64,000 bases of DNA from Rhizophagus clarus. Taxonomy: Eukaryota; Glomeromycota; Glomeromycetes; Glomerales; Glomeraceae. Every line of letters starts with the position of its first letter. The stretch's first letter is position 1. This document shows positions 14,606-26,365 of the stretch, piece by piece. Under the pieces are notes generated by a model. It was not told the origin of the DNA and made no database searches. It saw nothing but the letters and a program-made list of their open reading frames with translations. Position numbers and translations under genes: made by a program. Location: positions 1,112,001-1,176,000 of the forward strand of contig BLAL01000191.1 of NCBI GenBank assembly GCA_015698045.1, read 5' to 3'.

Positions 14606-15401
14606 CTTTAACGCTTCGTTCACATGAATTTTTTTCATTTTAATTTGAAATAGTGTCATCATGTAGCTTGTATTATATATTTTTTTTCACGCAATATTAC
14701 TAGGTATAAGCATATATGAGTTTTATTATAACAAAATCATTGATCCAGATGACCAGAACTCAATAAATGCGCAGTATTATTTATTACGTTACATATACTA
14801 TGGGAACAAATAATTGCACAAAATAATTTATTCTTGCACATTCTCAAAATTACAATGATTCATCATAAAAAAAAAATAGAAGTATAATTTGTTGAAAGTA
14901 CCCCTTGATGATCTTATCTGCAAAGTAATAATAAGGTATGTTGGTTTTATAGCTCGATTTCTTAGAATATGTTATCACAATGTTAATCATATTCCTATCC
15001 TCCTTATATGTTAACATTTTGAACTTTGCCAACAAAATCTCTGATCAAAAGATATAGTATTCACAGTATCACAGAATTATTAATGCTGAATTATTAATAT
15101 TTATCACCAACAAAAAACTTTGCTGGCAAAGTTCTTTTTCAATGTATTGCTTTTACAAAAAAAAAAAAATATATATATAAATAAAGGTCTGCAGGTTGAT
15201 AATATTATCTTTATTAGTTTACATATCTAAAGAATGCATATATGATTATCAAGAATTCCAGAAATAAAAAGAATAACTTTTAAAAATGCAAATTAGAAAG
15301 ATTATACAGAAATAAAGAATGTGAAATATGATTCACTGTAAATTAGTAAGAAAGGAAAGTAAAAAGAATAGCTTTAAGAATTATCTAAAAATACAAGTTA
15401 G

Positions 15402-15690
15402 AAAAGATCTCACTTGAGGCCAATTAAACGCAAAATCAAATCTGGCAATATCATATTCACCATTGTTGCAATTAATTTTAAGAGCTTTTATAATATCTGG
15501 CATTGGAGTCCTATATGAATTTTAAATAATGTTAAGAGATCTACACGTGAATGAAAACCGAATTTTTCATATTTGCCAACCTGAACGCATTCAAAAAAAT
15601 CACGATTAGTTTGAAACATAAAAACCATGTTTTGATATATTGAATGAGATTTTGCGATGGCGTGTGTTGGATCTCTATCTCTACTGTTAT
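15402..15690 (-). pseudogene. Possible eroded coding remnant, unknown family
   Basis: On the minus strand a protein-like stretch of about 37 codons (containing AKSHSIYQNMVFMFQTNRDF) lies at about 15580-15690. A second stretch, containing DIIKALKINCNN and ARFDFAFNWPQV, lies at 15402-15513. They are in different frames. The region between contains a GT...AG interval of suitable length, but the splice phases do not join cleanly, and I see no start codon. The codon-like composition stands out against the surrounding AT-rich spacer. I do not recognise the family. It may be a decayed gene or an exon pair whose other exons are lost. Confidence 0.25.
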
Positions 15691-16137
15691 TTATTTACCA
15701 TTCACTTATTTAAATACCTTCAAAGATTTGAAATTTTGATTTTTCTAAACACGTCGAATTAAGCTTTGACTGTTAATATTTAATTTATACACTTAGAATA
15801 TCAATTGTGCGCATTATCTTCTTCAGGTAGAACAATAAGACTTTTTTGTTTCTGCCTTCTGGTATCTTTCATATTATAATTTACTTAAACATTTTTGAAT
15901 TCACAGTAGAAGAAATAATTTCACATGAATGTAAAAAAATTAATTCCGCGTAAAATAAAGTTTTGAGTTCATAAAAATAGTTGACGTAAAATTAAATAGG
16001 TAACCGTTTGGCTGTCAGTTTCGGATAAAACCTCCGAAACTACGGTAATACTTCGAGTTTAATTTTTTTTATATAAATATGTCGGAACTATTCTTTATAT
16101 AAATAATTTTTTCTTTAATAACAAAAAAAAAAAGGGT

Positions 16138-16201
16138 CATCAATAACCCGACCGATTCAGCATTTTTTAAAATATCGGTCGATTAATTTAACGGTTATTG
16201 A
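16138..16201. repeat. Imperfect inverted repeat
   Basis: AATAACC and GACCGAT on the left side are mirrored by ATCGGTC and GGTTATT on the right. This gives a broken stem with an AT-rich loop. About 100 bases upstream (16018-16042) is a perfect hairpin, GTTTCGGA/TCCGAAAC. They may be remnants of a non-autonomous element. Confidence 0.3.
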
Positions 16202-17817
16202 AAAATAATTTTTTTTAATCTATAGTTTATTTAAAAAAAAAAAATTTTTGCGGTAATTCTGGCCGGCACTATGTATTTGGCCCAATTTTAACTTATTATA
16301 TTATAAACTAAACCTCAATTTTTCTCTTATGCCAGTGACAACCTTAAATTTCAAAGACATCATCATATATGGGGTGATTGTAGCAAGGTCGACTGTAGTA
16401 GGCTTTTTGGTTACTTTTTTTGGGTATTTCATCTAAGAACAAATTATTGATATATGCTTTACCTTTGTTGAAAAATGGCCAACTAATAGTATACATTTTG
16501 AATACCTTAGAAATAGGATAAGCAATAATAGATTATTTTTCGAAATATGTTAAAGTTTATCACACATTAAAAAAAAGAATTAGTTACACAAGTAAAAATA
16601 CGCTAAACCTCTAATTTTGGTGGTAATTTAATAAAAATTCCAATAACAGTACCGATCTTAAATTGGTCAGGGATCGGTGTTTGAAATTCGATATGCGAAA
16701 TGCTTAAAAATACTAAAAATTTTTTCTTCAAGCTTACCACTATTAGGAAAAACTTTCCGCGCATCAATCAAAAGTTGCGCACATAAATTAAAAGAAATAA
16801 ATTTGTCTACCAAGTAACTCTGTCAAGATTGGAAATCTAATTATAAAAAATTAATTTTATAAATTTTTAATCATTTTTTAATAAAGTAGAAAATACTTTT
16901 TTTAATTTCAAACTTCAAATTTCATATATCAAAATATCATTCTCTCCAATCGAGTATTATGTTGTAAATTTTTGGGGCTGTGTTATTTTTAAGATATTTC
17001 TTTTTTTAGTAAAATTAGCTGTAGTATAGCAGATAGGTAATTGTTAATTCTGACATGACATCAACTTTTTAAAAAGCAGGGGACCACCATTACGTGTTGT
17101 ATTACAAATTTTATATAATTAGACTTTTCCTAATTTTATTTCTTGGCTTATACTATATCTTTTTCTGGTTTTGCCGCGGAAGTTTATCTAGCGATGCAAT
17201 TTCTGTATAATATTACTTTATTTACATTTATAATGTTGGGCAGGTTAATTGTTAAGCGGAGAGCATAAACGAATGGTCAATCTAAATTACCAATATTTCA
17301 AAAAGGCTGGCGAAATTACGAAAATTTTTATATATCTACAATTCTTTCTTAAAGAATTTGTCATTGTAAACTAGTGCAAAACGTTTAACAAATTAGTACA
17401 AGGTTTTACTATTACAGTGAAACAAAAACAGAAAACCTGATTTTTATTTTTTTTTTTTTTTTATTTACATTAAAATTTCGTTTCATGATTTTATGATTTT
17501 AGGAATTAGTTTATTAAAACGCAATTATTACATCACGTAGATACTTATTTTCATGATTAAAGGGTCATTTGTCATTTTTTTGATCGTAATTATTATATAA
17601 AGCACAGATTGGTTCATAAACTGCAAAAAAAAGGAAACTAAAACTCAAAAGAAAACTTGACGTCAGCAAAATATATTAGTCTCGTGATAAGCTTGTTTGT
17701 TATATGAGTTCGACACTTCAATAAATGACAACGAATTAGCGGGGTACACTACACAAGCTTTCATCTATTTATCTTATAAATACTTTAGTGACGAATAGTA
17801 ATATAAGTTTTCGTAGT

Positions 17818-19218
17818 ATGGATAATAATCCTAATGAAGCAACTGACTCAACGACACCAGTTTCTAGAGGACAACAGAGGAATGCAGTATTATCTTCAGT
17901 TTTAACTTCTGGCCCAACGTCTACTCTTGCTACAACGTCCGTAAGGGCAACTGCAGCAAATTCAAGACAAGTCAGGCAGAATTGGTGGGGATATATTGTT
18001 GAAAATTTTAGATCTATATCTAGAACCTCAAAAGTATTATTAATTCTAAATTTAACAATGGTTCTTATTCAGGTATGTAAATATCTTGTATAAAATTGCT
18101 ACAAAACATTAGTAAATTGAATTAATATGTACTTATATATATTTTTAAAATTGAATTAGGTTGTTGTAACTATAACAGTTCTTGTAATTTCACGTCATCA
18201 AGATTGCGATAAACCACTAAGGTCGTTTCTTATCTTATATATTGCTCGTGTGATAGTAGCTTGTCCAGTCAATGTATATTTGTATCTAAATCCTAGAGAA
18301 AATAGACGTGGTGGGCAAAATCAAAATGAAAATGAAAATTCAAGAAGGGATGGATGGGTTGATCGGTAAGTAATTTTATATTTATGATTTTTTTTTTTTT
18401 TTTTTTTTTCTTGATATTAATTCTAACATTATTTTAATTAATGTGAAAATTATAGACTAAAATCTTTTTTAGATCTCTTTGCCACTTTATGGTTTATTAT
18501 CGGAAACTACCTACTTTTCACTACCATTAGTTGTCAAAGAACTTCACCACCAGTATTTTACCTTTCTTTAACATGGGTTATTGTTGGCTATATTATTATT
18601 ACAATTCCAATATTACTATGTCTGGCCGTCATATTCTGTCTACCATGTGTATTAGTGGCAATGAGAATGTTAAACGTTAGCGAAGCTGCTGGAATGAGCG
18701 GTGCAAGAGATGATATTATTCAAAAGATTCCTTTAGTAAAATATAAAGCATCTACAGAAGGAGAATCAACTGATACTATCATAACAATGCCTCCACAAAC
18801 TTCAATTATGACGCCAAGTAACGAAACACAACCAAGACAAGATCAACCACGTAAAAAATCTCGGTTTAAACGACTTTTTGGTAGAAATCGCAAAGGGTCA
18901 TCAACTTCTTCGGTTCCAGTAGTTTCACCGCCATTCCCTATTCCAAATTCTGATGATGCAGTTTGCTCAATTTGTTTAGAACCTTATGAAGATGGTGTTG
19001 AATTAAGACATTTATGGTGTTCACATCATTTTCATAGAGAGTGTGTAGATGAATGGCTTAAGTTAAATAAAAAGTGTCCGATGTGTCGAGAGGATGTAGA
19101 AGAAATGGCTATGGCTGCAGAACAAAATAGGAGGAAAACTACAAACACTAATAACAATAACACTGCTGGTGAAGGTAGCAGTACCAACACTACCGATCAA
19201 GTAAATATCAAACCTTGA
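17818..19218 (+). CDS. Multi-pass membrane protein with C-terminal RING-H2 finger (putative E3 ligase)
   Basis: The gene has three exons (17818-18072, 18160-18365, 18456-19218) that join in frame to about 407 residues. The N-terminus is Ser/Thr-rich and probably cytosolic. Hydrophobic segments lie at about residues 75-95, 105-125, 160-180 and 185-220. A C-terminal RING-H2 (C3H2C3) finger spans about residues 323-365: CSICLEP, then WCSHHFHREC, then CPMC. Just before it is a basic stretch (RKKSRFKRLFGRNRKG). The tail is Asn/Thr-rich. This layout is known from plant and fungal membrane-anchored RING E3 ubiquitin ligases, which tag substrates at endomembranes; the substrate is unknown. The ATG at 17818 is chosen because the open frame upstream has only non-ATG codons. 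It is convergent with the superoxide dismutase gene. Confidence 0.85.
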
Positions 19219-19615
19219 AATTAAAAACAAATAAATAGTCGACTTTTCACACATTGAATTTCCTTATCATAAATCAATAATAATTTACATTTTTATTATA
19301 TCCTCTTTATCTGATTTATAATCAATTCATGAGAAAAAGAATATTAATTTACTTTATTGTAATTATCATATCATTATATCTTATACACGTATACATTTGT
19401 AAAGTAATTAAAATGTAATATTTTGAGTTAAATTTTTTTTTTTTTTTTTTTTTGATAAATAAAAAAAATAAAGAAAAAAAGGAACGATACAATAAATTGT
19501 ATCATATAACATATTTATTATTTAAAATGGGTTTCTTATATATTGAACTATTTACTTTATAATAAATGAGTATTTAATAGAACTTATATGAATTTTATAA
19601 GAAAACAAAATAAAA
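19219..19615. other. Convergent 3' spacer
   Basis: AT-rich spacer between the 3' ends of the RING gene (+) and the superoxide dismutase gene (-). It contains a long T-run at about 19433-19453 and A-rich stretches. I see no coding sequence. Confidence 0.5.
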
Positions 19616-20812
19616 TTACTTAGATTTTTCAAATCTTTCGGCAACAGTTTTCCAGTTGACGACTTCCCAAATAGCTTTTAGATAGTCAGGTCTGGCATTC
19701 TTATATTGCAAGTAATACGCCTATAAAGAATTTTAAAATATAAAAAATCATAATACGTTTCAAAAAATATATTATTTACATATAACATACATGTTCCCAA
19801 ACGTCAATTCCAAGAAGAGGCACGTGAGCTATTTGTGAATAGAGTTTATTAATTGCTTAAATATAAATAGATATTCGGAAAATAAAACAATTTCTTTACT
19901 TGTTAATGGATCTTGGTTTGGAAGGGTTACGATCTCTACACGTTTTGCCGATTTGTTATAACCCTAAATAAAGAAAACTATAAGTTAGTTTAAAAAAAAC
20001 GAAATATTATGTCTTTGACAGATACTTACCAACCAACCCCATCCAGAACCTATTAAGGTATAAATATCTAGTTAGTATTATTTCTTAAAATCAGGATAAT
20101 GAATGAATCAAACCTTGAATAGCGGCAGTTGTAGTATTAAATTTGCTGATGAAGTTCTCGAGAGATCCATACTCTTTTTGAATGGCACTAAGTAGTTCGC
20201 CTGAAAAAAAAAGATTCTATTATTTGGAAACAATAACGAACGCATAACACAAACTAAATATACCCTCTGGAGGTTCGCCACCACCTTTATTCTTGGGAGC
20301 AAGATTCGTCCAAAATAAAGAATGATTGATATGTCCTAATTTAAACAAACAAATTAAAATCAAAAAGAAAAACATATCAAATCAGGTTTAAACTTTACCT
20401 CCGCCGTTAAATTTCAATGCAGGTTGTAAAGCTATCTGTGAATGAACATCTTTATCTTTTAAGGCTTGCTCAAATTTTTCTTCAGCCTGGTTCAAACCAT
20501 TAACGTACGCTTGATGATGCTTTTCATAATGAACTTTCATTATATCCGCTGAAATAATAGGTTCGAGAGCCTAAATGCCATAGCAATTTATCATGAAAGG
20601 AGAGAAGTAAGACGCGAAAAAAGTCTAGTTTTCCTTTTACATATCCGTATTTTATTTATTCACGTCAAAAAAAGACTGTTTACGTTATAGTCATAAGGAA
20701 GATCCGGAAGCGTGTACTTTGACCTTTTAACAATAAAGCTAGTACTACTTCGAGCTAAGGTCGAGGTATAGATATTCTGTACAGCGCGTGCCGGAAATGC
20801 TAGACGGAGCAT
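19616..20812 (-). CDS. SOD2: Mitochondrial Mn/Fe superoxide dismutase
   Basis: This enzyme converts superoxide to oxygen and hydrogen peroxide, normally in the mitochondrial matrix. Read on the minus strand, the ATG at 20812 gives a basic, hydroxyl-rich presequence ([20 protein letters not shown]) consistent with mitochondrial import. [15 protein letters not shown], the classical SOD start, follows. Metal ligands are in their usual motifs: [27 protein letters not shown], and [15 protein letters not shown], where D and H are ligands. The C-terminus is [17 protein letters not shown], and the stop lies at 19616-19618. The gene is split by about six introns. It is divergent from the SET-MYND gene with a 179-bp shared upstream region. 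Confidence 0.95.
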
Positions 20813-20991
20813 TTTCGTTAATAATCCGTTCAATTGAGAAAAAATTTAAAAACTGAACTAAAAAGTGTGATATATTATAATTTTTATAGATTCGATAAAT
20901 ATTGCATCATTATCAGAATATTTGATAATCTACCAATCAAATATCATTTAAAAATATCAGGTTAAAAAAAAAATCAATCAATCTATTTAAG
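20813..20991. promoter_or_regulatory. Shared divergent promoter, SOD2 / SET-MYND
   Basis: The two start codons lie 179 bp apart on opposite strands, so both promoters and leaders must fit here or overlap. The sequence is AT-rich. I see no specific transcription factor site I can name. Confidence 0.4.
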
Positions 20992-22271
20992 ATGAATTTG
21001 GACTTTAGATCATATCCTGTTCGTTTAACAAGTTCACCAGAAAAAGGTCGATATTTTCTCGCAAAATCAAATATTAAAGTTGGAGAAGTTGTTTTAAAGG
21101 TTTAATTATGCATAATTCAACTAGTCGTTGCCTTAACAGTTAAGCATTAATTACTCTAAATATAACAGCGACCTTTTTTTTTTTGTCAATCGAAAGTGCT
21201 CGCCTCTCGCAACTGCGCCTTTCGATAATCACAAAAAACGGTATTGTTATACATGTAATTTATACAATTCTTCAGCATATTCATACCATTGTGTGTCATG
21301 TGATCAAGCTTATTTTTGTAGTTTAGAATGTTACAAAAATGATTCAAATGTATTAACAAAACATGAATTAATTTGCAATATATCAAGAAAAATTGCTACG
21401 TGGAGTGCTGATAAACATATGAAAAGTGTAGTCAGACTATTAGTGCAAATCTTGCTTGAGTATTTGTGGGAAAAAAAATATAATGATAATGAACCCAAAA
21501 ATGATACACTCAGAAATTATTTCAAAGATTTTTTGTTGCTTAAATCACATTATTTGGATTGGTCAATTAATTTAAAACAAGATTGGATGAGACATAAAAA
21601 TTTTTTATTATCAATATTTAAATCATCCAATTTGATTCAAGAAAATATTGAATTTGATGAATTTTTACACATGGTTTCGAGAATTGAAAGTAATGGATTT
21701 GGAATGTACTATCAATCTAAAGGAAGAGAAATTTTATTTGGAAGAGGTAAGATAATTTTATTTTACAAAGAAAATTTTCGTGAATGCGTATTTTGTTCAT
21801 TTTTTTTTTTTACTTTTTTAAGCTATATATCCATTTGCGTCATTCTTTAATCACTCTTGTGACGCGAATTGCGATGCTCTTCAGCCGAATTATAGAGGTG
21901 AAAATGATCAAGTTGAATCAGTACAAACAGAAATCAATTCGAGTACATTAATTAAGAAAAAAGAAACATTTCGCAAAGTAGAATTTATAGCACTTCACAA
22001 CATCAACGAAGGTAATGTGAAATATAATATACAAGTGGTAGAGAAATTAAGAATATACTTTAAATTTACTCTTAAACATCATTTAGGTGAAGAATTAACT
22101 ATATCATATATAGCAGATACTCATTCACCGCTACAAGTGAGAAGACAAAAACTTATGAATGATTATTATTTTTTGTGCAAATGCGATAGATGTAAAGTTG
22201 AGGAGACTAAAACAAGTGGGAAAAAATTTAAGGGCTTAAAGAAATATCGTGGAAATAAAGGATTTCAATGA
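20992..22271 (+). CDS. SET and MYND domain protein (SMYD-type lysine methyltransferase)
   Basis: SMYD-type proteins methylate lysines using S-adenosylmethionine. Exon 1 (20992-21099) begins the split SET domain (SSPEKGRYFLAKSNIKVGEV). Exon 2 carries a MYND zinc finger (RYCYTCNLY, then HCVSCDQAYFCSLECYKND, HELIC). Exon 3 (21823-22011) has the catalytic-core motif SFFNHSCDANC. The last exon (22087-22271) has GEELTISYIADTHSPLQVRR and a post-SET CxCxxC (CKCDRC). The exon 1-2 junction is a problem. The obvious acceptor at 21167-21168 leaves the frame off by one in an 11-T run. An upstream acceptor at 21138-21139 keeps the frame but implies a 40-nt intron. The stop codon overlaps the convergent bS6m gene. 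Confidence 0.85.
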
Positions 22272-22760
22272 GTCTTATCAGGTCTTTCTATAATATCTTC
22301 AAGTCTTCGCCCAAGTTTAATTATATTTCCTCGAATAACACGAGGATCATTATTTAACATTTTTCTTAATTCAGCTATCACTACTGGGTTAGTGTCAAAA
22401 TGCATAAGCCAAAAACTATTCAAAGTGTAAAAAAAAAAAAAAAAAATAAAAATAAATTAATAATTTTTATAAAACATTAAAATCAAAAAAAAAACATTAA
22501 CGCACTGTCCACGTATATGATATGTTTGGTGTCTACGTGTTCTTTTTGCTAATGGTATTTCGCCCCAATTCTCAAAACCTCTCACAATTCCACCTCGTTC
22601 AAGAACACGTTTTGCTGAATTTCGAACAAGATCTTTAAAGTTTGCCTTTATTATATTAATGTTTATAATTAGGTTTATGAAAGAAGTAAATTTAATGGAG
22701 TAAATTATGTTTTACCTCCATTAATCCTGCTCTAGCTATACAGAGAAGCTCATAAAACAT
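22265..22760 (-). CDS. MRP17: Mitochondrial small-subunit ribosomal protein bS6m
   Basis: This is a homolog of bacterial S6, part of the mitochondrial ribosome small-subunit platform. Read on the minus strand, three exons start at the ATG at 22760: MFYELLCIARAGLME, then ANFKDLVRNSAKRVLERGG continuing through GFENWGEIPLAKRTRRHQTY, then HFWLMHFDTNPVVIAELRKM ending GRRLEDIIERPDKTH. The first exon ends at 22716 and the others join in phase. The length of about 110 residues fits the family. The terminal codons overlap the SET-MYND stop by 7 bp, so the two mRNAs must be antisense over their 3' ends. It is divergent from LSM5. Confidence 0.88.
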
Positions 22761-22902
22761 CTTTCAAGATTTAATTGATATAATTTAAGTGAAGAGTAAA
22801 AAATTTATCGGGTGGCTTAGGAAAATTGATCCTGTTGTGTAACTCACACAGCAATTTATGTATTATCGGATGGTTTTTTGACAATCCTAAATTCTTAATA
22901 TA
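22761..22902. promoter_or_regulatory. Shared divergent promoter, bS6m / LSM5
   Basis: Only 142 bp separate the two start codons. Both genes serve basic RNA or ribosome function, so a bidirectional promoter is plausible. No named site is recognised. Confidence 0.4.
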
Positions 22903-23535
22903 ATGACAACAACAGCAACAAATCAACTTCTCCCACTTGGTATGTATTATCTTTTTCAGGGTTCAAAGTAATTAATTGGATTGGAAAAGAAATGAATTAA
23001 TGTTTAAACTTTATATTTATACGGGAATACATGTTTAATTAAATATTAGAATTGATTGATAAATGTATTGGCTCTAAAATTTGGGTCATTATGAAAAGTG
23101 AAAGAGAATTCACAGGAACTTTATTGGGCTTTGACGATTATGTCAGTATCCTTTTTATTTCTTCGCATTATAGTATAAGTAGAGATATACATTTATTAAT
23201 TTTCGTGTGCAAGAAATTTTGATCAATGTATCTTTAACTTTGATTTAGATATGGTATTAGAAGATGTTATAGAATAGTAAGTTATAAATTTATTTTTATT
23301 TTGTCTCGTCTAAATATTTAATTAATCGATTTTTTTATTTCTTAATAGTGAAAATACGCCAGAGGGCCGTAAGACTACAAAACTTGACAAGATCCTACTG
23401 AACGGGAACAATATAACTATGGTAAAACAATTATGATATATTTCATTCTTATTCTTATATGATCTAATTATTTTTTTTTTTATTTTTATTTTCATTTAAA
23501 AGCTTATACCCGGTGGCGAAGGACCAGAAAGTTAG
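22903..23535 (+). CDS. LSM5: U6 snRNA-associated Sm-like protein LSm5
   Basis: LSm5 is one ring member of the LSm2-8 (U6 snRNA, nuclear) and LSm1-7 (mRNA decapping, cytoplasmic) heptamers. Five exons give [20 protein letters not shown], then [20 protein letters not shown] (Sm1), [14 protein letters not shown], then [20 protein letters not shown] (Sm2 region), and end GEGPES with a stop at 23533-23535. Both Sm motifs are present, and the length of about 90 residues is normal. Exon joins at GAT TAT GTC A/AT ATG and GAA TA/T GAA are in phase. Confidence 0.93.
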
Positions 23536-23781
23536 GAAAACGTCAAATATTTTGTACTGAAATTTAGAAATATAGATATAAATGTATTTTTATACAATAC
23601 TGAACTGCATTATTATATAATTGTTTCTTTTATACTATACTGGTGATATGATTCACGATATCAAAATCCAGTATACATCATAAATTCCACCCGCATCGGA
23701 TTTGATCTTTATTCAATTTATAAAAAAGCACAATAAAGTACCATTGGATCACATGACTTTTTTACATGTTACAATAAGATT

Positions 23782-25918
23782 ATGCCATCTGCGAGATTAT
23801 CAATTTTTTCCGCTTACATTTTTTTTAATTATAAAATAAAAATGTTGTTATTTGAATCTGATAAGAAACAAACGAAACAAAAACTTCTTGTTCGATATAC
23901 TGAATTTCAGGCTATCGTTCTGTGTGGTTATGGGAACAGGTACTTGTTTATTCCACCGAGCTATTCGAGTATATTTTGTTGAACTTAAACGAAAAAATGT
24001 ATTATAGACTTTATCCGCTTACTGAGGATAACAATCTACCTAAGGCTTTGCTTCCTTTAGCTAACAAACCAATGTTACACTATGTTTTAGACTGGCTGGA
24101 AAGATCTGGAATTACTGGTATGTAAATTCCCATAAAATACCTTTCGAACGTTCGATTATATTAATAATTTGTGTTATTTTACAAGAATAGACGTAATAAT
24201 TATTTCAGGATCAAGTGGAGAACATAAAATTGGACATTACATTAAGGTCGTCTATGAAGGAAAATTGAAGCCAAATTTAGAAGTGATTAAGGAAGACGTA
24301 GGAACTGCCGACGCATTGAGAGCGATTAAAGATAAAATTAAGGTTTTACTTTTTAATATCATTTTTTGCTTGCAATAAATTAAATTTAATTTTATATTCT
24401 TTTATCAGAATGATTTTATCGTTATTAGTTGCGATTTGGTTCTTAATTTACCTCCTCATCAATTCTTGAATCTTCATCGTACTCGGGATCCTACTTTTAC
24501 AGCACTTTATTATGAACCAAATAAATCAGAGGGAGTCGGAGGAAGTGGTAATAATTATAAGGACGATAGTAAGTTTTTCTTCTTTCTTTGAATTATTTAT
24601 TGTTTATTTGAATAGAATTAATAATTTTTCTTATTGAAATTCACAAGATTCTAAACAATATGTTGGGGTTGATACCAGTCAATCACGTCTTATCTATGTC
24701 GCGTCTGGAGCTGATTTAGACCAAGAATTCTCCTTGCGTATGTCACTATTGTGGAAGTGCGTACGTGTATTTGATTTTTGAAAAATAAGGTTGATCTATT
24801 AATTATTAACATATCGTAATTTAATAGATTTCCGCGTGTTAACATTCATACAACTTTACAAGATTCTCATCTTTACATTTTTAAACGATGGGTGATCGAT
24901 CTAATTGCGCAGAAAAAAGTGATTTCTAGTATTCGAGAACATTTAGTCCCATTACTTGTAAAATGTCAATATCAAAAAAATTTATTAGAGAGAGAAGGAA
25001 TAGACAAATGTATGTACTCGATGCTGCAACCTAAATTATAAGTTAATTGAATTTTAATTTTAATATTTTATTAATAATCTTTAGTTATATTTGATTAAAG
25101 TGGCCAAATCGCATGAAAATCACCAGAAAACTGCTCTTGAATACTCTGCTACATGGGATGAAAAAGATAAGGAACCAGTATACTGTCAGGTTTATATATA
25201 TAATACTGGATTTTGTGGACGTGGAAATACTGTACCAAAATATTGTGATTTGAATCGCCATGTATGTTGAATTCTTAAATAATTTTTCAATGAGTGTCGA
25301 GTTTCCAATTTCTAATGTAATTTAAAACTTAGATGACGAAATTTAGTACCGAATCACGCGTTTCTCCATCAGCAGAAGTGAATGCAAAGACTCAAGTAAG
25401 TTAAAAGTTTTTGCATATTTTTAAACTAATCATTAAGTTGTTAATGATTATTTCATAAAAAAATAAAGGTTGGTTCAGATTCACTGGTTGGTAATGATAC
25501 TAAAATTGATGAGCGAACCTCTATTAAGCGGACAACTATCGGTTCACACTGCATTATTGGTAAAAATGTAAAAATTTCAAATTCCATATTAATGGATGAT
25601 ATTATTATAGAGGATAAGTAAGTATATTTTAACCTTAATTATAAAACTTGTTTTTTTTTTTTTGAAAAATTCTAATTCTTATTAATAGTGTCAAATTAGA
25701 CGGATGTATTGTTTGTAACAATGCTAAAATAATGGAAAAATCCGTGTTGAAAGATTGCGAAGTTGGTGGTGGTTATGTTGTAGTAACAGAAAGTACTTAT
25801 CGTTTCAATATTTGTTTCTATTCTATGATTTATCACATTATTTGCTTATATATAATTATACATGTTTTTAGCACAAGCCAAGAATGAACAACTTGTCGAA
25901 TTCCGGGATTTGAGTTAA
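23782..25918 (+). CDS. GCD1: Translation initiation factor eIF2B subunit gamma
   Basis: eIF2B is the guanine-nucleotide exchange factor for eIF2; the gamma subunit pairs with epsilon in the catalytic half. The N-terminal nucleotidyltransferase-like domain reads EFQAIVLCGYGNRLYPLTED, then PKALLPLANKPMLHYVLDWL and GSSGEHKIGHYIK. The middle has NDFIVISCDLVLNLPPHQFL. The C-terminus is a left-handed beta-helix hexapeptide region (SDSLVGNDTKIDERTSIKRT, TTIGSHCIIGKNVKISNSIL, VKLDGCIVCNNAKI). Intron 1 (23940-24007) splits GN-R. The start is either 23782 or the in-frame ATG at 23842; the family normally begins only a residue or two before EFQA, so the shorter choice is as likely. The stop is at 25916-25918. 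Confidence 0.88.
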
Positions 25919-26365
25919 AATTGAAATATTTAATCATGTGATAAAATTAATATAAATTAAAAAGAAACTACGATCAATAAATTGTATAAAAGCAATAAAC
26001 TTAAAGATGAAATTTTCTGTAATTGGTGGCGCAGCATAGTCGATCAAGATCGTCGCGCCAAATTTCTTAGTATTTTGATCTTGGCTCGATTTTAAAATAA
26101 ATATCGGAAAAATCGAATCCCAGTCCTACACTAGTACACTAATGGAATCCCATTTGATCATAGTATTAACATTAGTATTATGTTACCCAAGTTTTTTTGT
26201 GTCCGAAACTCTTTATATCACTTCATTTAAACTTTGTTATACCGAGAAAAAAACTGGGACATTTGTTTTAGTTTTTTTTTTCTTTTTTTTTGCATTGGAT
26301 GTTAAAAGTTTTTATTATTACACATTTCAAAAAAACCTTATCGTTTCTTTAAAGAATAAATAATA
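25919..26365. other. Intergenic promoter region of the Tyr/Asn-repeat protein
   Basis: The eIF2B gamma 3' end is followed by a relatively GC-containing patch at about 26023-26090. It has TGGCGC and GCGCCA arms about 20 bases apart and repeated GATCAAGATC/GATCTTG words. A T-rich tract (26272-26290) precedes the next start codon. The patch may be a regulatory inverted repeat. No coding gene is seen; an open frame at 26142-26363 has no family features. Confidence 0.4.

Larger units (their letters stand above)
14201..17817. other. Gene-poor intergenic region with repeat remnants
   Basis: This 3.6-kb region lies between VPS13 and the RING gene. It has no convincing intact gene. It holds an imperfect inverted repeat at 14534-14605, a possible eroded coding remnant on the minus strand at about 15402-15690, a short perfect hairpin at 16018-16042 and an imperfect inverted repeat at 16138-16201. 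The last few hundred bases are presumably the promoter of the RING gene. Confidence 0.5.
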
